Assembly: GCA_017640665.1 (NCBI GenBank)
Contig: JAEPQE010000003.1
Location: 434,001-498,000 of the forward strand
Direction: 5' to 3'
From: Balneolaceae bacterium
Lineage (GTDB): Bacteria > Bacteroidota > Rhodothermia > Balneolales > Balneolaceae
DNA length: 64,000 bases
Below, piece by piece: positions 46,843-56,333 of the stretch (position 1 is the first letter of the stretch; each line of letters opens with the position of its first letter). Made by a program: the position numbers and the translations under genes. The notes beneath the pieces were generated by a model. That model had not been told where the DNA came from. It did not search any database and worked only from the letters and a program-made list of their open reading frames with translations.

Positions 46843-46871
46843 AATAGCCCCGAATGGGGCTATTTTTGTTT
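46843..46871 (+). terminator. Rho-independent terminator after atpG/tRNA-Ser
   Basis: AATAGCCCC (46843-46851), GAAT loop, and GGGGCTATT (46856-46864) form a perfect 9-bp stem, followed by a T-rich stretch (TTTGTTTT). It ends the atp operon and tRNA transcript. Confidence 0.9.
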
Positions 46872-46915
46872 TAAATAAATGACAATAGCCTGCGTTGTAG
46901 CGCAAACATATACTT

Positions 46916-48301
46916 ATGACTACACGTACTTCATCAATATTTTTTCTTCTGATCCTGTTTATTGGATCAGCTTCTCTTCGTGCACAAGACACTCTTCGCA
47001 TCTCATTTGAAGAGTTTCTTGCTATTGCCTTGGAAAATTCCGGGCAAATGAAAGTAGTTGACACTAAAGTTGATCTTGCTGAAAATAGAAGCCAAATGGC
47101 GAAGGATCAACGGTTTTTACCTTCGCTTACCTTTAGATCAGAGCATGCTGTTGTACCGGGAGTAACCTCTCCGAACAACTTTCCGGAAGAACAAATATAC
47201 CTGGATGGGGATGCCTATAACGATTGGGATAAAATTGGGCTATACACCCGTTTGCGTCTACAGGGAGTCCAACCTGTTTTTACCTGGGGTGCTATTAATA
47301 AAGCTATTGATGCAGCTGAAATTGGTGTTAAAGCTACTCAGAAAGAATACGAAGCCACTCACGCAGAAATAGAGTTAAGACTTTATGATTTATATCACAG
47401 TTACATTTTTGCGTTAGAAATAGAGCGCTTACTTGTTGATGCAGAAGATAAGGTTCGGCAGATTGAGAATGCCCTCAACAAACAACTGGAAGATGATCCA
47501 TCTGAGGTTGACGAATCAGACGTGTTTAAATTCAAAGTATTTAAGGCTCAGTTTGGCATTCAAAAAGAAGAAGTAACTCAAAGCCTGGTATTTGTTCGTG
47601 AAACATGGAATTATGCGTTAAGAAATGAAGCAGGTACAGTATACGAGCCAACGGTAAGGTTCCTTGATCCTATAGAAACTGAAATCCAGGGAATAGGATA
47701 TTATCAAAATAGCGCTACAGTTAATCGGGCAGAGTTAGAAGGTCTTGAGCTAGGTAAACACGCACTTAAAACATATATAAGCTCTTTAAAGGCACAGAAC
47801 TTACCAGGTTTATACCTTGGATTTACTACAACGTTTGCCAGTACGCCTATCAGACCACGACAACCAAACCCTTTTATTTCAACTCCTGAAAATACATTCA
47901 ATACGGCTGTTGGTTTTACTATTCGCCAAAACCTGAATTTCTTCCAGGCAAAGACTTCTCTCGCGCGCAGTAAACTGGAAGTTAATCGATTAGATTATCT
48001 TAAAGATGCGATGCAGGATGGAATAATGCTGGAAGTAAATGAAGCCTATAGAAATGCTGCTCTTGCAGAAGTGAAGGTCGAAAAGACAGATGAAGCTCTG
48101 CTAATTGCAAAAGAATGGCTTAGAATGGAACAATTAGACTATGATTTAGGGTTTGGAGAACCAAAGGATTTAGTGGACGCAGTAAAACAGGAACTCGAAT
48201 TAAGGCTTACCGAGAAGCAACATATTTTCGAGTTCAATTCTGCAATGGCAAAACTTAATAAATCAGCAGGGCTGCCGTTAACTACATCGACAGAAAAATA
48301 A
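46916..48301 (+). CDS. TolC-family outer-membrane efflux protein
   Basis: The 461-residue protein has a signal peptide (cleaved after SLRAQ) and two long coiled regions of TolC type: FLAIALENSGQMKVVDTKVDLAENRSQM at the start of the first hairpin and the second around LARSKLEVNRLDYLKDAM. It forms the outer-membrane channel of a tripartite exporter. No RND pump or membrane-fusion gene is adjacent, so the partner is unknown. The MlaC-type gene follows after 10 bases, suggesting a lipid-related role. Confidence 0.88.
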   Translation: MTTRTSSIFFLLILFIGSASLRAQDTLRISFEEFLAIALENSGQMKVVDTKVDLAENRSQMAKDQRFLPSLTFRSEHAVVPGVTSPNNFPEEQIYLDGDAYNDWDKIGLYTRLRLQGVQPVFTWGAINKAIDAAEIGVKATQKEYEATHAEIELRLYDLYHSYIFALEIERLLVDAEDKVRQIENALNKQLEDDPSEVDESDVFKFKVFKAQFGIQKEEVTQSLVFVRETWNYALRNEAGTVYEPTVRFLDPIETEIQGIGYYQNSATVNRAELEGLELGKHALKTYISSLKAQNLPGLYLGFTTTFASTPIRPRQPNPFISTPENTFNTAVGFTIRQNLNFFQAKTSLARSKLEVNRLDYLKDAMQDGIMLEVNEAYRNAALAEVKVEKTDEALLIAKEWLRMEQLDYDLGFGEPKDLVDAVKQELELRLTEKQHIFEFNSAMAKLNKSAGLPLTTSTEK

Positions 48302-48311
48302 ACACGGATTT

Positions 48312-48905
48312 ATGAGATTTTTAAAACAAGCTACACTCTCAGTTTTAGTAGCAATTATATTGGGATTTACTTCATTTGCTCAAAATACTGAAGAGTATAT
48401 CAAAGACATGCTTATGGAGCGTGATCAACAAATAAAAGAGCTACTAGGGGCTGAGGGACAGGAATATACAGACGAACAAAGGGCTGAACTCAAAGAAATC
48501 ATTAACGGAATCATTGATTTTGAAGAAATGGCAAAAATTGCTCTTGATGAAACTTATGATGAGATATCAGAAGAAAGCCGGGCCGAATTTGTTGATTTAT
48601 TTACCACTATCATTCGGGATCACTCACTGAATACACTCGAAATTTATCGTGCAAAAATCACCTATAATTCTATTCAGTTGGAGGATGGTACTGCTATGGT
48701 AGAAACACTGGCCGAGCTTGACGATATCAGAACGCCTGTTGATTATAAGATGGCACTTGATGGAGACGAATGGGTAATTACCGATATGAGTGTTGATGAA
48801 TTATGGACAGCAGAATCCTATAAGAACCAATTTCAACGAATTATAGAGCGTCGCGGATTCGATACGTTAATGGAAAGCCTTAGAAAAAGGGCAGCAAGAG
48901 AGTAA
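48312..48905 (+). CDS. MlaC/Ttg2D-family periplasmic lipid-transport protein
   Basis: After a signal peptide (ends GFTSFAQ) the 197-residue product has the MlaC pattern: QRAELKEIINGIIDFEEMAKIAL, RAEFVDLFTTIIRDHSLNTLEIY, and DYKMALDGDEWVITDMSVD with SYKNQFQRIIERRGFDTLM. MlaC carries phospholipids between outer and inner membranes in the Mla pathway. mlaD, mlaE and mlaF are not in the window. The coupled TolC-type gene upstream suggests the two act in one envelope export or lipid system. Confidence 0.85.
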   Translation: MRFLKQATLSVLVAIILGFTSFAQNTEEYIKDMLMERDQQIKELLGAEGQEYTDEQRAELKEIINGIIDFEEMAKIALDETYDEISEESRAEFVDLFTTIIRDHSLNTLEIYRAKITYNSIQLEDGTAMVETLAELDDIRTPVDYKMALDGDEWVITDMSVDELWTAESYKNQFQRIIERRGFDTLMESLRKRAARE

Positions 48906-48963
48906 ATTAGCGAGGGTCTTTTAATGAGGAAGAAGAACCCGTATCTTTATAAAAAAACTAACT

Positions 48964-49989
48964 GTGCTACACTCCTATAAAAAAGACAAGGCTGGTAAAG
49001 AAGGATATGTGTATGTAAGCTATGGGCATCCCAAGTATTTAAAGCATACCATAGCTTCGGTAGTAAGTCTTCGGCGCCACGATAAAAAAAGACCTGTTGC
49101 TCTTGCTTGCAGCGATAAGCAGCGAAAAATTTTGGAAGAGAAAGGCCTGAAAGGCTTGTTTGATGTGATACACCCGCTTCCAGAAGAACATGCATCTATT
49201 GTAGGATTTAAGCATAATGTGCATCACTATTTGTTCTTTGAGAAGAATATTTTTTTAGATAGTGATATCGTCTGGTGTAAAAATCCGGATTCATTGTGGA
49301 AATCACTCTCTCCCTTTGATTTTACGATAACAGGAAACCTGATCTCGGATAGTTTTTTTGGTGCGGCAAAAGGAGTTGGGGTTCTTAAAGACGTTTTTTT
49401 TGGCAGAAGAAGGAAGACTCTTAAAAAATTCGGGCTTACTTACCTGAGTAGAGTACAGTCCGGAATAATTTATGCAGCTGATTACGAGCAAACAAAGAAG
49501 ATTTGTCTTCTGGCAGGGGAGATGCTTTCACGGAAAGATGAGACACATTTCCGGAGCAGAAAGATGGAACAGGGAAGAACGGAGGAATCGTGTGAGTGGA
49601 GCCTTGCTATGGCAATGTCTAAGCTCAATAATCCGATATACCCTTGGTTACAAGGGCATAATAGCCCACAATTAGACTATATAGACGACCTCACTGAGCA
49701 TGATGAAGACTTCCAATATGTAAGGTGTAAATATTTCAGCCATGATTTTGTGTACTCGTTCAGAGGACTCAAATCTTCCGGTATCAGGAATACACTTATA
49801 AAAATGGCCGGTCTTTTTCCTGGAATGAATGATTATCTGATGGTGACCCCATACTGTTTGCATTTTGGATGGTACCACCAAAAAACTCCATTTTATACCT
49901 TTGCAGAAAAAGTATGGTATAAATTTGAGTCTGAAGGTGTTCCAGAACGACTTAACTATACAGATGAAGTAGCTTCTAATGAAGCTTGA
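48964..49989 (+). CDS. GT-A-type nucleotide-sugar transferase-like protein
   Basis: The 341-residue protein starts with GTG at 48964. It shows a GT-A feature: YLFFEKNIFLDSDIVWCKNP, where DSD is the metal and nucleotide-sugar site. YVYVSYGHPKYLKHTIASVVSLR forms the first strand-helix. Similar proteins fall in the large GT8/GT-A superfamily, but I cannot name a family. It heads the surface-glycan gene group (48964-52337). The next gene starts 11 bases before its stop. Confidence 0.72.
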   Translation: MLHSYKKDKAGKEGYVYVSYGHPKYLKHTIASVVSLRRHDKKRPVALACSDKQRKILEEKGLKGLFDVIHPLPEEHASIVGFKHNVHHYLFFEKNIFLDSDIVWCKNPDSLWKSLSPFDFTITGNLISDSFFGAAKGVGVLKDVFFGRRRKTLKKFGLTYLSRVQSGIIYAADYEQTKKICLLAGEMLSRKDETHFRSRKMEQGRTEESCEWSLAMAMSKLNNPIYPWLQGHNSPQLDYIDDLTEHDEDFQYVRCKYFSHDFVYSFRGLKSSGIRNTLIKMAGLFPGMNDYLMVTPYCLHFGWYHQKTPFYTFAEKVWYKFESEGVPERLNYTDEVASNEA

Positions 49990-50911
49990 TGAAAACAAAA
50001 AAGAGCTGATTAAAAAAGTTCTTCGGATTTTAATTCAAATAGTCATTATTGGCTATCTGATATATCAGGTTTATGAAATTGGATTAGGGAATCTGGTTAA
50101 ATCTCTTCCCACAAAACCAACATTCTATATTCTTTATTTGTTTATCTACTTTTCGTTGCCCATAGCTGAAATCTTCATCTATAGAATATCATGGCCTCTT
50201 CAATGGAAAGCTGCATTTCCAATATTTATCCAAAAAAAGGTTTTAAATACGGATGTGGTTGGTTATTCAGGAGAGTTCTTTCTCTACTCATGGGCAAAGA
50301 ATAATTTATTAATTCCATCTAAAGAAGCCTGGAAGACTATTAAAGACAATAATATTCTCTCTTCCGCCGCTTCCAGTATGATTACCCTCGCTTTATTGTA
50401 TTATTTTATTACACAGGGTTATATCAATATTCAGGATTATTTAAGCAATATTAATACTGGGGTAGTTCTTGCTGTAATTTTTGGAATGATTATAGTAGCC
50501 ATAGCTATCTATCAATTCAGGAATTATATCATCTCAATGAGCTTCAGAGATGCTATAAAAGTATTTTCATTGCATGCATTCCGGATTGTTTTTATAAATT
50601 TCATTCAGATTTTACAATGGGAAGTAGCCCGTCCTGAGGTTACCCTAGCCGTTTGGTTTAGCCTCTCTGCGGTTCAGATTATTTCATCCAGGATACCTTT
50701 TTTACCAAGTACGGATGCACTTTTTGTAACTATTGCACTTGAAGTGTCAGGCCTGGTTCAGGTTCCAAGAGAATTGTTGGCAGGTATTTTAACCGCCAAT
50801 TTAGTATTAAAGAGATTGCTAAATGTGAGTACATATCTCATTGCAAGTGCATATAAGAAAACAGTAACCATAGAAAAATCAGAATTAGAGATAAAAGATT
50901 TAGATGCTTAA
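49979..50911 (+). CDS. Polytopic membrane protein, LPG-synthase/AglD-like
   Basis: The 310-residue protein has about seven hydrophobic helices and no large soluble domain. The sequence pattern (VLRILIQIVIIGYLIYQVYEIGLGNL at the start, then long helices and SSRIPFLPSTDALFVTIALEVSGL) resembles the lysylphosphatidylglycerol synthase transmembrane/UPF0104 family. The assignment is moderate. It overlaps the transferase gene upstream by 11 bases and the Wzi-like gene by 8 bases, so it probably works with them. Confidence 0.6.
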   Translation: MKLDENKKELIKKVLRILIQIVIIGYLIYQVYEIGLGNLVKSLPTKPTFYILYLFIYFSLPIAEIFIYRISWPLQWKAAFPIFIQKKVLNTDVVGYSGEFFLYSWAKNNLLIPSKEAWKTIKDNNILSSAASSMITLALLYYFITQGYINIQDYLSNINTGVVLAVIFGMIIVAIAIYQFRNYIISMSFRDAIKVFSLHAFRIVFINFIQILQWEVARPEVTLAVWFSLSAVQIISSRIPFLPSTDALFVTIALEVSGLVQVPRELLAGILTANLVLKRLLNVSTYLIASAYKKTVTIEKSELEIKDLDA

Positions 50912-52337
50912 GAGAGCAAGCCTGCTATTTACGGCTTTATTTTTTATATCAATACCATTAAAAGCTCAATCAGAGTCTGAAATTAAATCTTTAAAATTTG
51001 GACTTGCGAACTATTTAAATTTATCATCATTTGATGCAGAGTTACCGTTCTGGCTACACAACCAAAAGTTTGGAAAGGTAGATCAGTCTTCCGCTAATAC
51101 TCTGATTTATGGAGCACTTGAATCAGAATTATATTCAAAAGATTATTTTTCGATAAGAGCAGGTGGAGATCTGGTCGGTCGTATCTCTGAAAATTCTGTA
51201 CTATTTCTTAACCAGATGTATGTGAAATTCGATTTGGGTTCGGTTAAGCTATCCGGTGGAAGGTTTTATAATCCATTAGCCTTAAAAGAGGACGAACTTT
51301 CTACTGGTTCGTTTACTATTAGTAGGAATGCTACTCCAATTCCAAAGATAGCGCTATATACAGACGGCTTTGTTGCGGTTCCGGGAACGAACGAAATTCT
51401 GAATATAAGCGGGTTAGTAAGTCATGGGTGGTTTACTGATAACCGTTTTACGAATAATGCATATCTCCATCAGAAATATTTATACCTGGGAATCAGATAC
51501 GCATTTTTTTATGCCAAAGGAGGGGTGATTCACAATGTGCAATGGGCAGGAAGTAATGAGGTTAATGGTAATTTGCCAAATTCATTTCCTGATTTCTTAG
51601 AGGCTGCTTTTGCAATTGGTTCTTCAGATAGTGAAGCCCCTAGAGGGGAACAAACCAATGCATTAGGGAATTCAGTTGCTGCTTATGACTTCAGCTTGGA
51701 GCTTTTCTTAAAGTCCACATATGTGAAGATAAATAGATTATTTTATCTAGAAGATAAAGTTTCGTCCAGGTTTCGAAGTCCTTGGGATGGGATTTGGGGA
51801 CTCTCTTTAAAACCAAAAGATACGGAGCTGATAACATCATTTTTATATGAGCACATTAATACAAAAAGGCAAGATTCCTTTGATTTTGAGCCTTACGGGA
51901 CTGCAAGCTACTATAATCATTTTATATATCGAACAGGCTGGACTTATGAGGGAAGGGTGATAGGGAACTCGTTACTGTTAACCGATGGAACAAAAGACCA
52001 GCCTATTTACAACAACATTATCGTAGCTCATCACCTTGGAGTAACAGGCAAACTTCCATTTCAGATGGGATATAAATTGCTATATACTTACAGTAGAAAT
52101 TATGGAGAAGTACAGGATCAGATTATCAGTCAAACAAGTGAAACAGGACCTGTTATTGGGGTGTTAAGGCCGCTGGAAGAGCTTAAAAAAATTAACCACT
52201 CGTTTCTGCTGGATTTCGAAAAAAGACTCGCAAGCGTTCCTCAAATTACATTTGGTGCCGGAGTAGCTATAGATATGGGTGAACTTTATGAGGACAGAGT
52301 CGGGATTAGTTTTAATATCCATTATCAGCTGCATTAA
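50904..52337 (+). CDS. Wzi-like capsule-assembly outer-membrane barrel protein
   Basis: The 477-residue protein has a signal peptide (ends IPLKAQ) and a beta-barrel pattern like the Wzi capsule-assembly family: FWLHNQKFGKVDQSS in the N-terminal part, and YYNHFIYRTGWTYEGRVIGNSLL with DQPIYNNIIVAHHLGVTG towards the C-terminus. Wzi sits in the outer membrane and holds capsular polysaccharide on the surface. It overlaps the upstream membrane gene and, tail to tail by 26 bases, the sulfotransferase gene. Confidence 0.8.
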   Translation: MLKRASLLFTALFFISIPLKAQSESEIKSLKFGLANYLNLSSFDAELPFWLHNQKFGKVDQSSANTLIYGALESELYSKDYFSIRAGGDLVGRISENSVLFLNQMYVKFDLGSVKLSGGRFYNPLALKEDELSTGSFTISRNATPIPKIALYTDGFVAVPGTNEILNISGLVSHGWFTDNRFTNNAYLHQKYLYLGIRYAFFYAKGGVIHNVQWAGSNEVNGNLPNSFPDFLEAAFAIGSSDSEAPRGEQTNALGNSVAAYDFSLELFLKSTYVKINRLFYLEDKVSSRFRSPWDGIWGLSLKPKDTELITSFLYEHINTKRQDSFDFEPYGTASYYNHFIYRTGWTYEGRVIGNSLLLTDGTKDQPIYNNIIVAHHLGVTGKLPFQMGYKLLYTYSRNYGEVQDQIISQTSETGPVIGVLRPLEELKKINHSFLLDFEKRLASVPQITFGAGVAIDMGELYEDRVGISFNIHYQLH

Positions 52338-53166
52338 TAGAAATTCCTGAATAGTCGAAACTGATAAGGGACCTTTTTACGTAATTTTGTTCATCAGAAG
52401 TTAATTGTTCAAACTTTTGGGAAGTGCTCAATTCAGAGGAGTAGTTTTTTGCCTTCCAGGTTTCCTCCTTGTTAATAAGAGACTCCGCTGTCTCATTAAA
52501 TGAGTCAAATAAATCATCTGAGTATGAAAAATTTAGTTTTTCCAAAAGAGTGGAAACCGTTTTTTCGGGATGATCGATCAGATCCTGGTATAACACAAAG
52601 TGCTGGTTTCTTTTTCCAATATAACCTGATGAGATTCGGATACTTCGGTTCCACCAAAACACACTTTTCTTAAGAGAGCGACTTCCTTCCCAGTGTTCGG
52701 GACTATTACTGGTCGCCTGGTGAAGGCTTGCCACCACATCTTCTCCTTTTCTAATGATATGAATGAACTGGGCTTCAGGGGCCACACTTTGGATTTCATT
52801 GATAAAATGAAGATGCCGAGGAGTTTTTTCGAGTAGATACCCAGGTAGTTCTTTGGGAGAAAAATGATTAGCGATGGCATCCAACTGATCGAGAAGGACA
52901 GCTATCCATCCCTTTGTAGAGAAAACAGGCGTCTTTATATTAGAAACAGAGTTATCAGAAACTCCCAAATCTTTACATATTTCTCTTAGTGTATCAATAT
53001 GCTTTTCCCCATAAATCGTAAAGAACCTTACCAGCGAATTAATGGAAATAGTTTTAGAAAAAAGATGAGTTTCCGGGAATGAGATTATATCTGGATGCGA
53101 AGCTAAAATGCTTTGAAGCAGGGTAGTACCGGAACGTGGACATCCAACTAAAAAAATCCGCTTCAT
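52312..53166 (-). CDS. PAPS-dependent sulfotransferase
   Basis: The 284-residue enzyme begins with the PAPS-binding loop FLVGCPRSGTTLLQSIL and has PETHLFS and the 3'-phosphate-binding region IHIIRKGEDVVASLHQ, as in the Sulfotransfer_3 group. It would sulfate a sugar or other acceptor, plausibly surface polysaccharide given the neighbours. Its ATG overlaps the TGA of the glycosyltransferase upstream by one base (TGATG). The 3' end overlaps the Wzi-like gene by 26 bases. Confidence 0.88.
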   Translation of the reverse strand: MKRIFLVGCPRSGTTLLQSILASHPDIISFPETHLFSKTISINSLVRFFTIYGEKHIDTLREICKDLGVSDNSVSNIKTPVFSTKGWIAVLLDQLDAIANHFSPKELPGYLLEKTPRHLHFINEIQSVAPEAQFIHIIRKGEDVVASLHQATSNSPEHWEGSRSLKKSVFWWNRSIRISSGYIGKRNQHFVLYQDLIDHPEKTVSTLLEKLNFSYSDDLFDSFNETAESLINKEETWKAKNYSSELSTSQKFEQLTSDEQNYVKRSLISFDYSGISINAADNGY

Positions 53167-53960
53167 CAGAGTAGCTCTAATTCTTTAGATAGGGAGGTAT
53201 ACTCATTGAATGCTTTTTCTGCTTCAACGCTTAGTTGAAAACGAGGGTGAGAAAACAAATCTCTCTTAAGCACTGCATGCCAAATATACTGAATAAGGGC
53301 TAAGGGAGAGTTTCGTATTCGTCTTCTGAAATGTTCTTTTTCCCAGGTGTTATTGCCATGGTAAGCACGCAGGAATAAATGATTGAAAGAATCATCCAGT
53401 TTGAAATAACGTTTCTCCATCCATTCGTTTAGGTAAACAGTATCTTCAGCTCTTCTTGTCTCAGGATATCTGATTTCAGAATTATTCCGGTGCATAATAC
53501 TTCCCGGAATTCCATTTGGCAAAACTCCTACATAAGGATGGTCCATAAATTCTTCTGTATCAAGATGCATAAGCGCCGAAGAGAGGCAACAGGCATCATA
53601 CCCCTGATCCAGAATCTGAGCTTGAATTTTAATTCTGTCTTTATGATACCAGTCATCATCATCCCACTGTACCAGATAATCACCGGATGCTTCCTCAAGA
53701 CTTCGGTTTCGTAGCTTTCCAAGTACAAAATCAGGTTCTTTCTCAAGCTTAACGTATTTTATCTGATCAGCTGGAAGTCCTTTAAAAAGTGGAGCGTAAT
53801 CTTCAATTCCATCATCAACCACTACAAGTTCTTTATTAGTATAGCTTTGATTTCTGAAGCACTCTACGGCTCGTTTGGCGAGATTTTTTCGATTGGCTGT
53901 TACCATTAAGCAACTTACCTTAGGCTGTTCCACTGAAGATGATTCTTGGTTTACTGACAT
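53166..53960 (-). CDS. Family 2 glycosyltransferase
   Basis: The 264-residue protein shows the GT2 pattern: VSCLMVTANRKNLAKRAVECFRNQ, KELVVVDDG, and DYLVQWDDDDWYHKDRI, where the DDDD cluster includes the DxD metal site. MHRNN and AEDTVYLNEWM follow as in capsular GT2 enzymes. From the ATG at 53960 (an upstream TTG is less likely) it is translationally linked to the sulfotransferase gene. Substrate unknown. Confidence 0.88.
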   Translation of the reverse strand: MSVNQESSSVEQPKVSCLMVTANRKNLAKRAVECFRNQSYTNKELVVVDDGIEDYAPLFKGLPADQIKYVKLEKEPDFVLGKLRNRSLEEASGDYLVQWDDDDWYHKDRIKIQAQILDQGYDACCLSSALMHLDTEEFMDHPYVGVLPNGIPGSIMHRNNSEIRYPETRRAEDTVYLNEWMEKRYFKLDDSFNHLFLRAYHGNNTWEKEHFRRRIRNSPLALIQYIWHAVLKRDLFSHPRFQLSVEAEKAFNEYTSLSKELELL

Positions 53961-54071
53961 TATCAATTTTTAATACTGAGAATAAATCGGAAAATAAAAG
54001 CGTTAATCATGGGGCTTTTACAAAGTGCTAAATATAATCATAAAGCTAACGATCTTGTAGATAAATCTGGG

Positions 54072-54812
54072 ATGAAGGCATTTACACTACTTTTTATTAT
54101 TACAATTACTTTTAATACTGTTTATGGACAGGACTTAAGAGATATTCATAATCCACTCAAAGAACTAAAAAACGGAGGGCTTCTCATTGAAGACTTTGAG
54201 GGAGAGCCTATAGGAAGCTTACCCGGAGGATGGTATAATCGCGATTTGAAACGAAAAGCGAATCACCCCGAAGAAGCACTTCTTTATCATTATTCGATAC
54301 AGGAAGAATATGGAAATCAGTTTCTTTATTATAATCACACTGATGCCAGACATCTGAATCTCCCTCTTAAAGAGCGAGGTAATCTGAATATTTATGATAC
54401 TCCGATTCTAAGCTGGAAGTGGAGAGTTGAAGAAATTCCTGAGGGGGGAAATGAGACAGGTGATGATAATGATGTAGCTGCGAGTATCTACGTAGTTTTT
54501 GATATGGGAAGAGTAGCGTTATTTAAAAAAGTTCCGAAATCGATTCGCTATACCTGGAGTAGTACACTAAAGAAAGGTTCGGATCATTCTATATTTTTTG
54601 GGAATCAAAAAATTGTAGTATTAGAATCGGGCAATGATAAGGTAGGGTCGGGATGGATGCAGGTGAAGCGAAATATTGTAGAAGATTACAGACGACTTTT
54701 CGGGGATGATCCTCCAAAACGGCCACTTGCGATTCTAATTTTAAGTGATGGAGATAGCACTAATGAAAATGCTATTGCCTATTACGATGATCTGATTTTG
54801 CTTCCAGAATAA
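54072..54812 (+). CDS. DUF3047 secreted protein
   Basis: From the ATG at 54072 the product is 246 residues with a signal peptide (MKAFTLLFIITITFNTVYGQ). The rest is a single DUF3047 domain: IEDFEGEPIGSLPGGWYN, PILSWKWRVEEIPEGGNETG, NDVAASIYVVFD and IAILILSDGDSTNENAIAYYDDL-type sequence at the end (key words SDGDST, YYDD). The family occurs widely in secreted proteins and its function is unknown. The gene stops 1 base before the HTTM-like gene end. A longer frame upstream (to 54009) lacks the signal. Confidence 0.88.
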   Translation: MKAFTLLFIITITFNTVYGQDLRDIHNPLKELKNGGLLIEDFEGEPIGSLPGGWYNRDLKRKANHPEEALLYHYSIQEEYGNQFLYYNHTDARHLNLPLKERGNLNIYDTPILSWKWRVEEIPEGGNETGDDNDVAASIYVVFDMGRVALFKKVPKSIRYTWSSTLKKGSDHSIFFGNQKIVVLESGNDKVGSGWMQVKRNIVEDYRRLFGDDPPKRPLAILILSDGDSTNENAIAYYDDLILLPE

Positions 54813-55721
54813 TTACTTGAACAAAATCCAATGGTTCAGGAATTCATTTTTATTCAGATTTTGGGAGGAAGGCAACCTGTTGATCCATCGATTCCAGGGG
54901 AAGCCCATAAGAATAAGTTGGTAGGTAAAAGCTGCAAAGAAAATATTCATGGTTAAGTCTATGCCAATATGCAGACCTATCAATAAAACGATTTCAGCCC
55001 ACCGGAATTTTTTGAACCAAACCATAAATCCGAAAAATTCACTGAATAGTCCAAACAGTAGAACAGATGTTGCGATACCCTTGCTGCTCAGCGCCAGTTC
55101 CTGAAGCCAGTTAAGTTGGAACTCTCCATACTTTGAAAGTATGTCAATGTGTTTTTCACCTACCCATAACCAAAGGTGCTTTCCATCTACCCACGTGATG
55201 CCTGTAGCGATCAGCTTACTAAATGCTGCGGTTGTATAACCTAGCCCGAGATAGAATAGGATAAATCCAAAGGCAAAAATAAGTTGATGCCTAATGCTCT
55301 TATCTCTGAAGAAAACAGCTCCGAGTCCAAGTGCAAGAATACTAAAGCCAACCAAATTAGCACTATGGGGTATTTCACCCTGAGAAAACCGGGCAACATA
55401 CTGTAGATGAAAAAGAAATGCGGCAATCGCATATAGCCATCGTTGCTTTTTTATAAGCAATGGGTAAACTGAAAAAAGGGTAATCAGAACTGCATTATAT
55501 ACCGAGATATTATTATTGAAGAAGAAACTTATATCAATATAATTCGCAAGACCCAGGGGTAAAACAACGGTGCTTAATCTTGGAATATAAAAAGCCCATT
55601 CCCAGGCGTAAATCATTAAATAAATAAAAGTAAAAACCTCAAAAGCACGGAGCTGAATCTTTGTCCCTAAGGAATCAGGAGCCTCAAATTCAAAAAGATT
55701 CTTAATTATACGATCAATCAT
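54813..55721 (-). CDS. HTTM-like polytopic membrane protein
   Basis: The 302-residue protein has about seven or eight hydrophobic helices. The order FEFEAPDSLGTKIQLRAFEVFTFIYL, PLGLANYIDISF and HTTM-like SKLIATGITWVDGKHLWLWV matches HTTM/vitamin-K-carboxylase-related proteins, without the long C-terminal domain. It is preceded, with an 8-base overlap, by a gene for a one-helix protein (55714-56193) that is a likely partner. Neither reaction nor substrate is known. Confidence 0.6.
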   Translation of the reverse strand: MIDRIIKNLFEFEAPDSLGTKIQLRAFEVFTFIYLMIYAWEWAFYIPRLSTVVLPLGLANYIDISFFFNNNISVYNAVLITLFSVYPLLIKKQRWLYAIAAFLFHLQYVARFSQGEIPHSANLVGFSILALGLGAVFFRDKSIRHQLIFAFGFILFYLGLGYTTAAFSKLIATGITWVDGKHLWLWVGEKHIDILSKYGEFQLNWLQELALSSKGIATSVLLFGLFSEFFGFMVWFKKFRWAEIVLLIGLHIGIDLTMNIFFAAFTYQLILMGFPWNRWINRLPSSQNLNKNEFLNHWILFK

Positions 55722-56193
55722 TTAATTCCTCCGGGAAGAGACGAGGATTTTTGATTGTGGTATCGCTGGTAAACAAGAACATAGGGATAGCTTCGATTAC
55801 AACGGAGTCTTGTTCAGTTAAATGACCAACTACACGGGTTGCCATCCACATTTTTCCGGGATAATTATCAATCTGGAAAGTCGAACGAAGACCATTTAGT
55901 TTAGTATTGTCCCAAACTTTTGTTTTTGAAATGTAGTTGGCAAAGTCGATTTCGTGGATTCCGTATTCCTTAAGTGCTAATGTTCTGGGTTCAACCACAT
56001 GCAGTGGCTTGGTATCCCACAGATCAGCTCTGCTACTATCCTGTACATCTTCAACAAGTCCTCTTGACCAAGGATTTCCGGCCTGTGAGAACATAGGGTA
56101 AATAGAAAAGGGCCAGAACTCTCCTTCATGTGTTGCCAATAATATGCTGCTAATCAAAAAAATGATCAGCATTAATTTCTTCTCTTTTTTCAT
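55714..56193 (-). CDS. Single-helix protein paired with the HTTM-like gene
   Basis: The 159-residue product has one N-terminal membrane helix or uncleaved signal (LMLIIFLISSILLATHEGEF) followed by a periplasmic part. The sequence WPFSIYPMFSQAG right after the helix is typical of small proteins found beside HTTM genes. No catalytic motif is visible. The start is ATG at 56193. It and the HTTM-like gene overlap by 8 bases, which suggests a two-protein membrane complex. Confidence 0.65.
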   Translation of the reverse strand: MKKEKKLMLIIFLISSILLATHEGEFWPFSIYPMFSQAGNPWSRGLVEDVQDSSRADLWDTKPLHVVEPRTLALKEYGIHEIDFANYISKTKVWDNTKLNGLRSTFQIDNYPGKMWMATRVVGHLTEQDSVVIEAIPMFLFTSDTTIKNPRLFPEELND

Positions 56194-56333
56194 CTGAATG
56201 ATTCTTTTTTTACTAATATCGAAGGTATGGGAAATAGGGGATTTTTGCTACGCCCAAGCTTAAATCAGATATAATAATATTGATGTTAAATCCGTATCAT
56301 TATGTCGATCAGATAATCTGTTGAACATATTGA

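Noticed and set aside
48942-48949. TATCTTTA as promoter of the GT-A gene
   Set aside because: It lies only 14 bases before the GTG start, leaving almost no leader, and it has no clear TTTG partner.
50904-52337. A porin (OprD- or OprP-type) instead of a Wzi-like protein
   Set aside because: The YNHFIYRTGWTYEGRVIGNSL region and the glycan-gene context fit the capsule-assembly family better.
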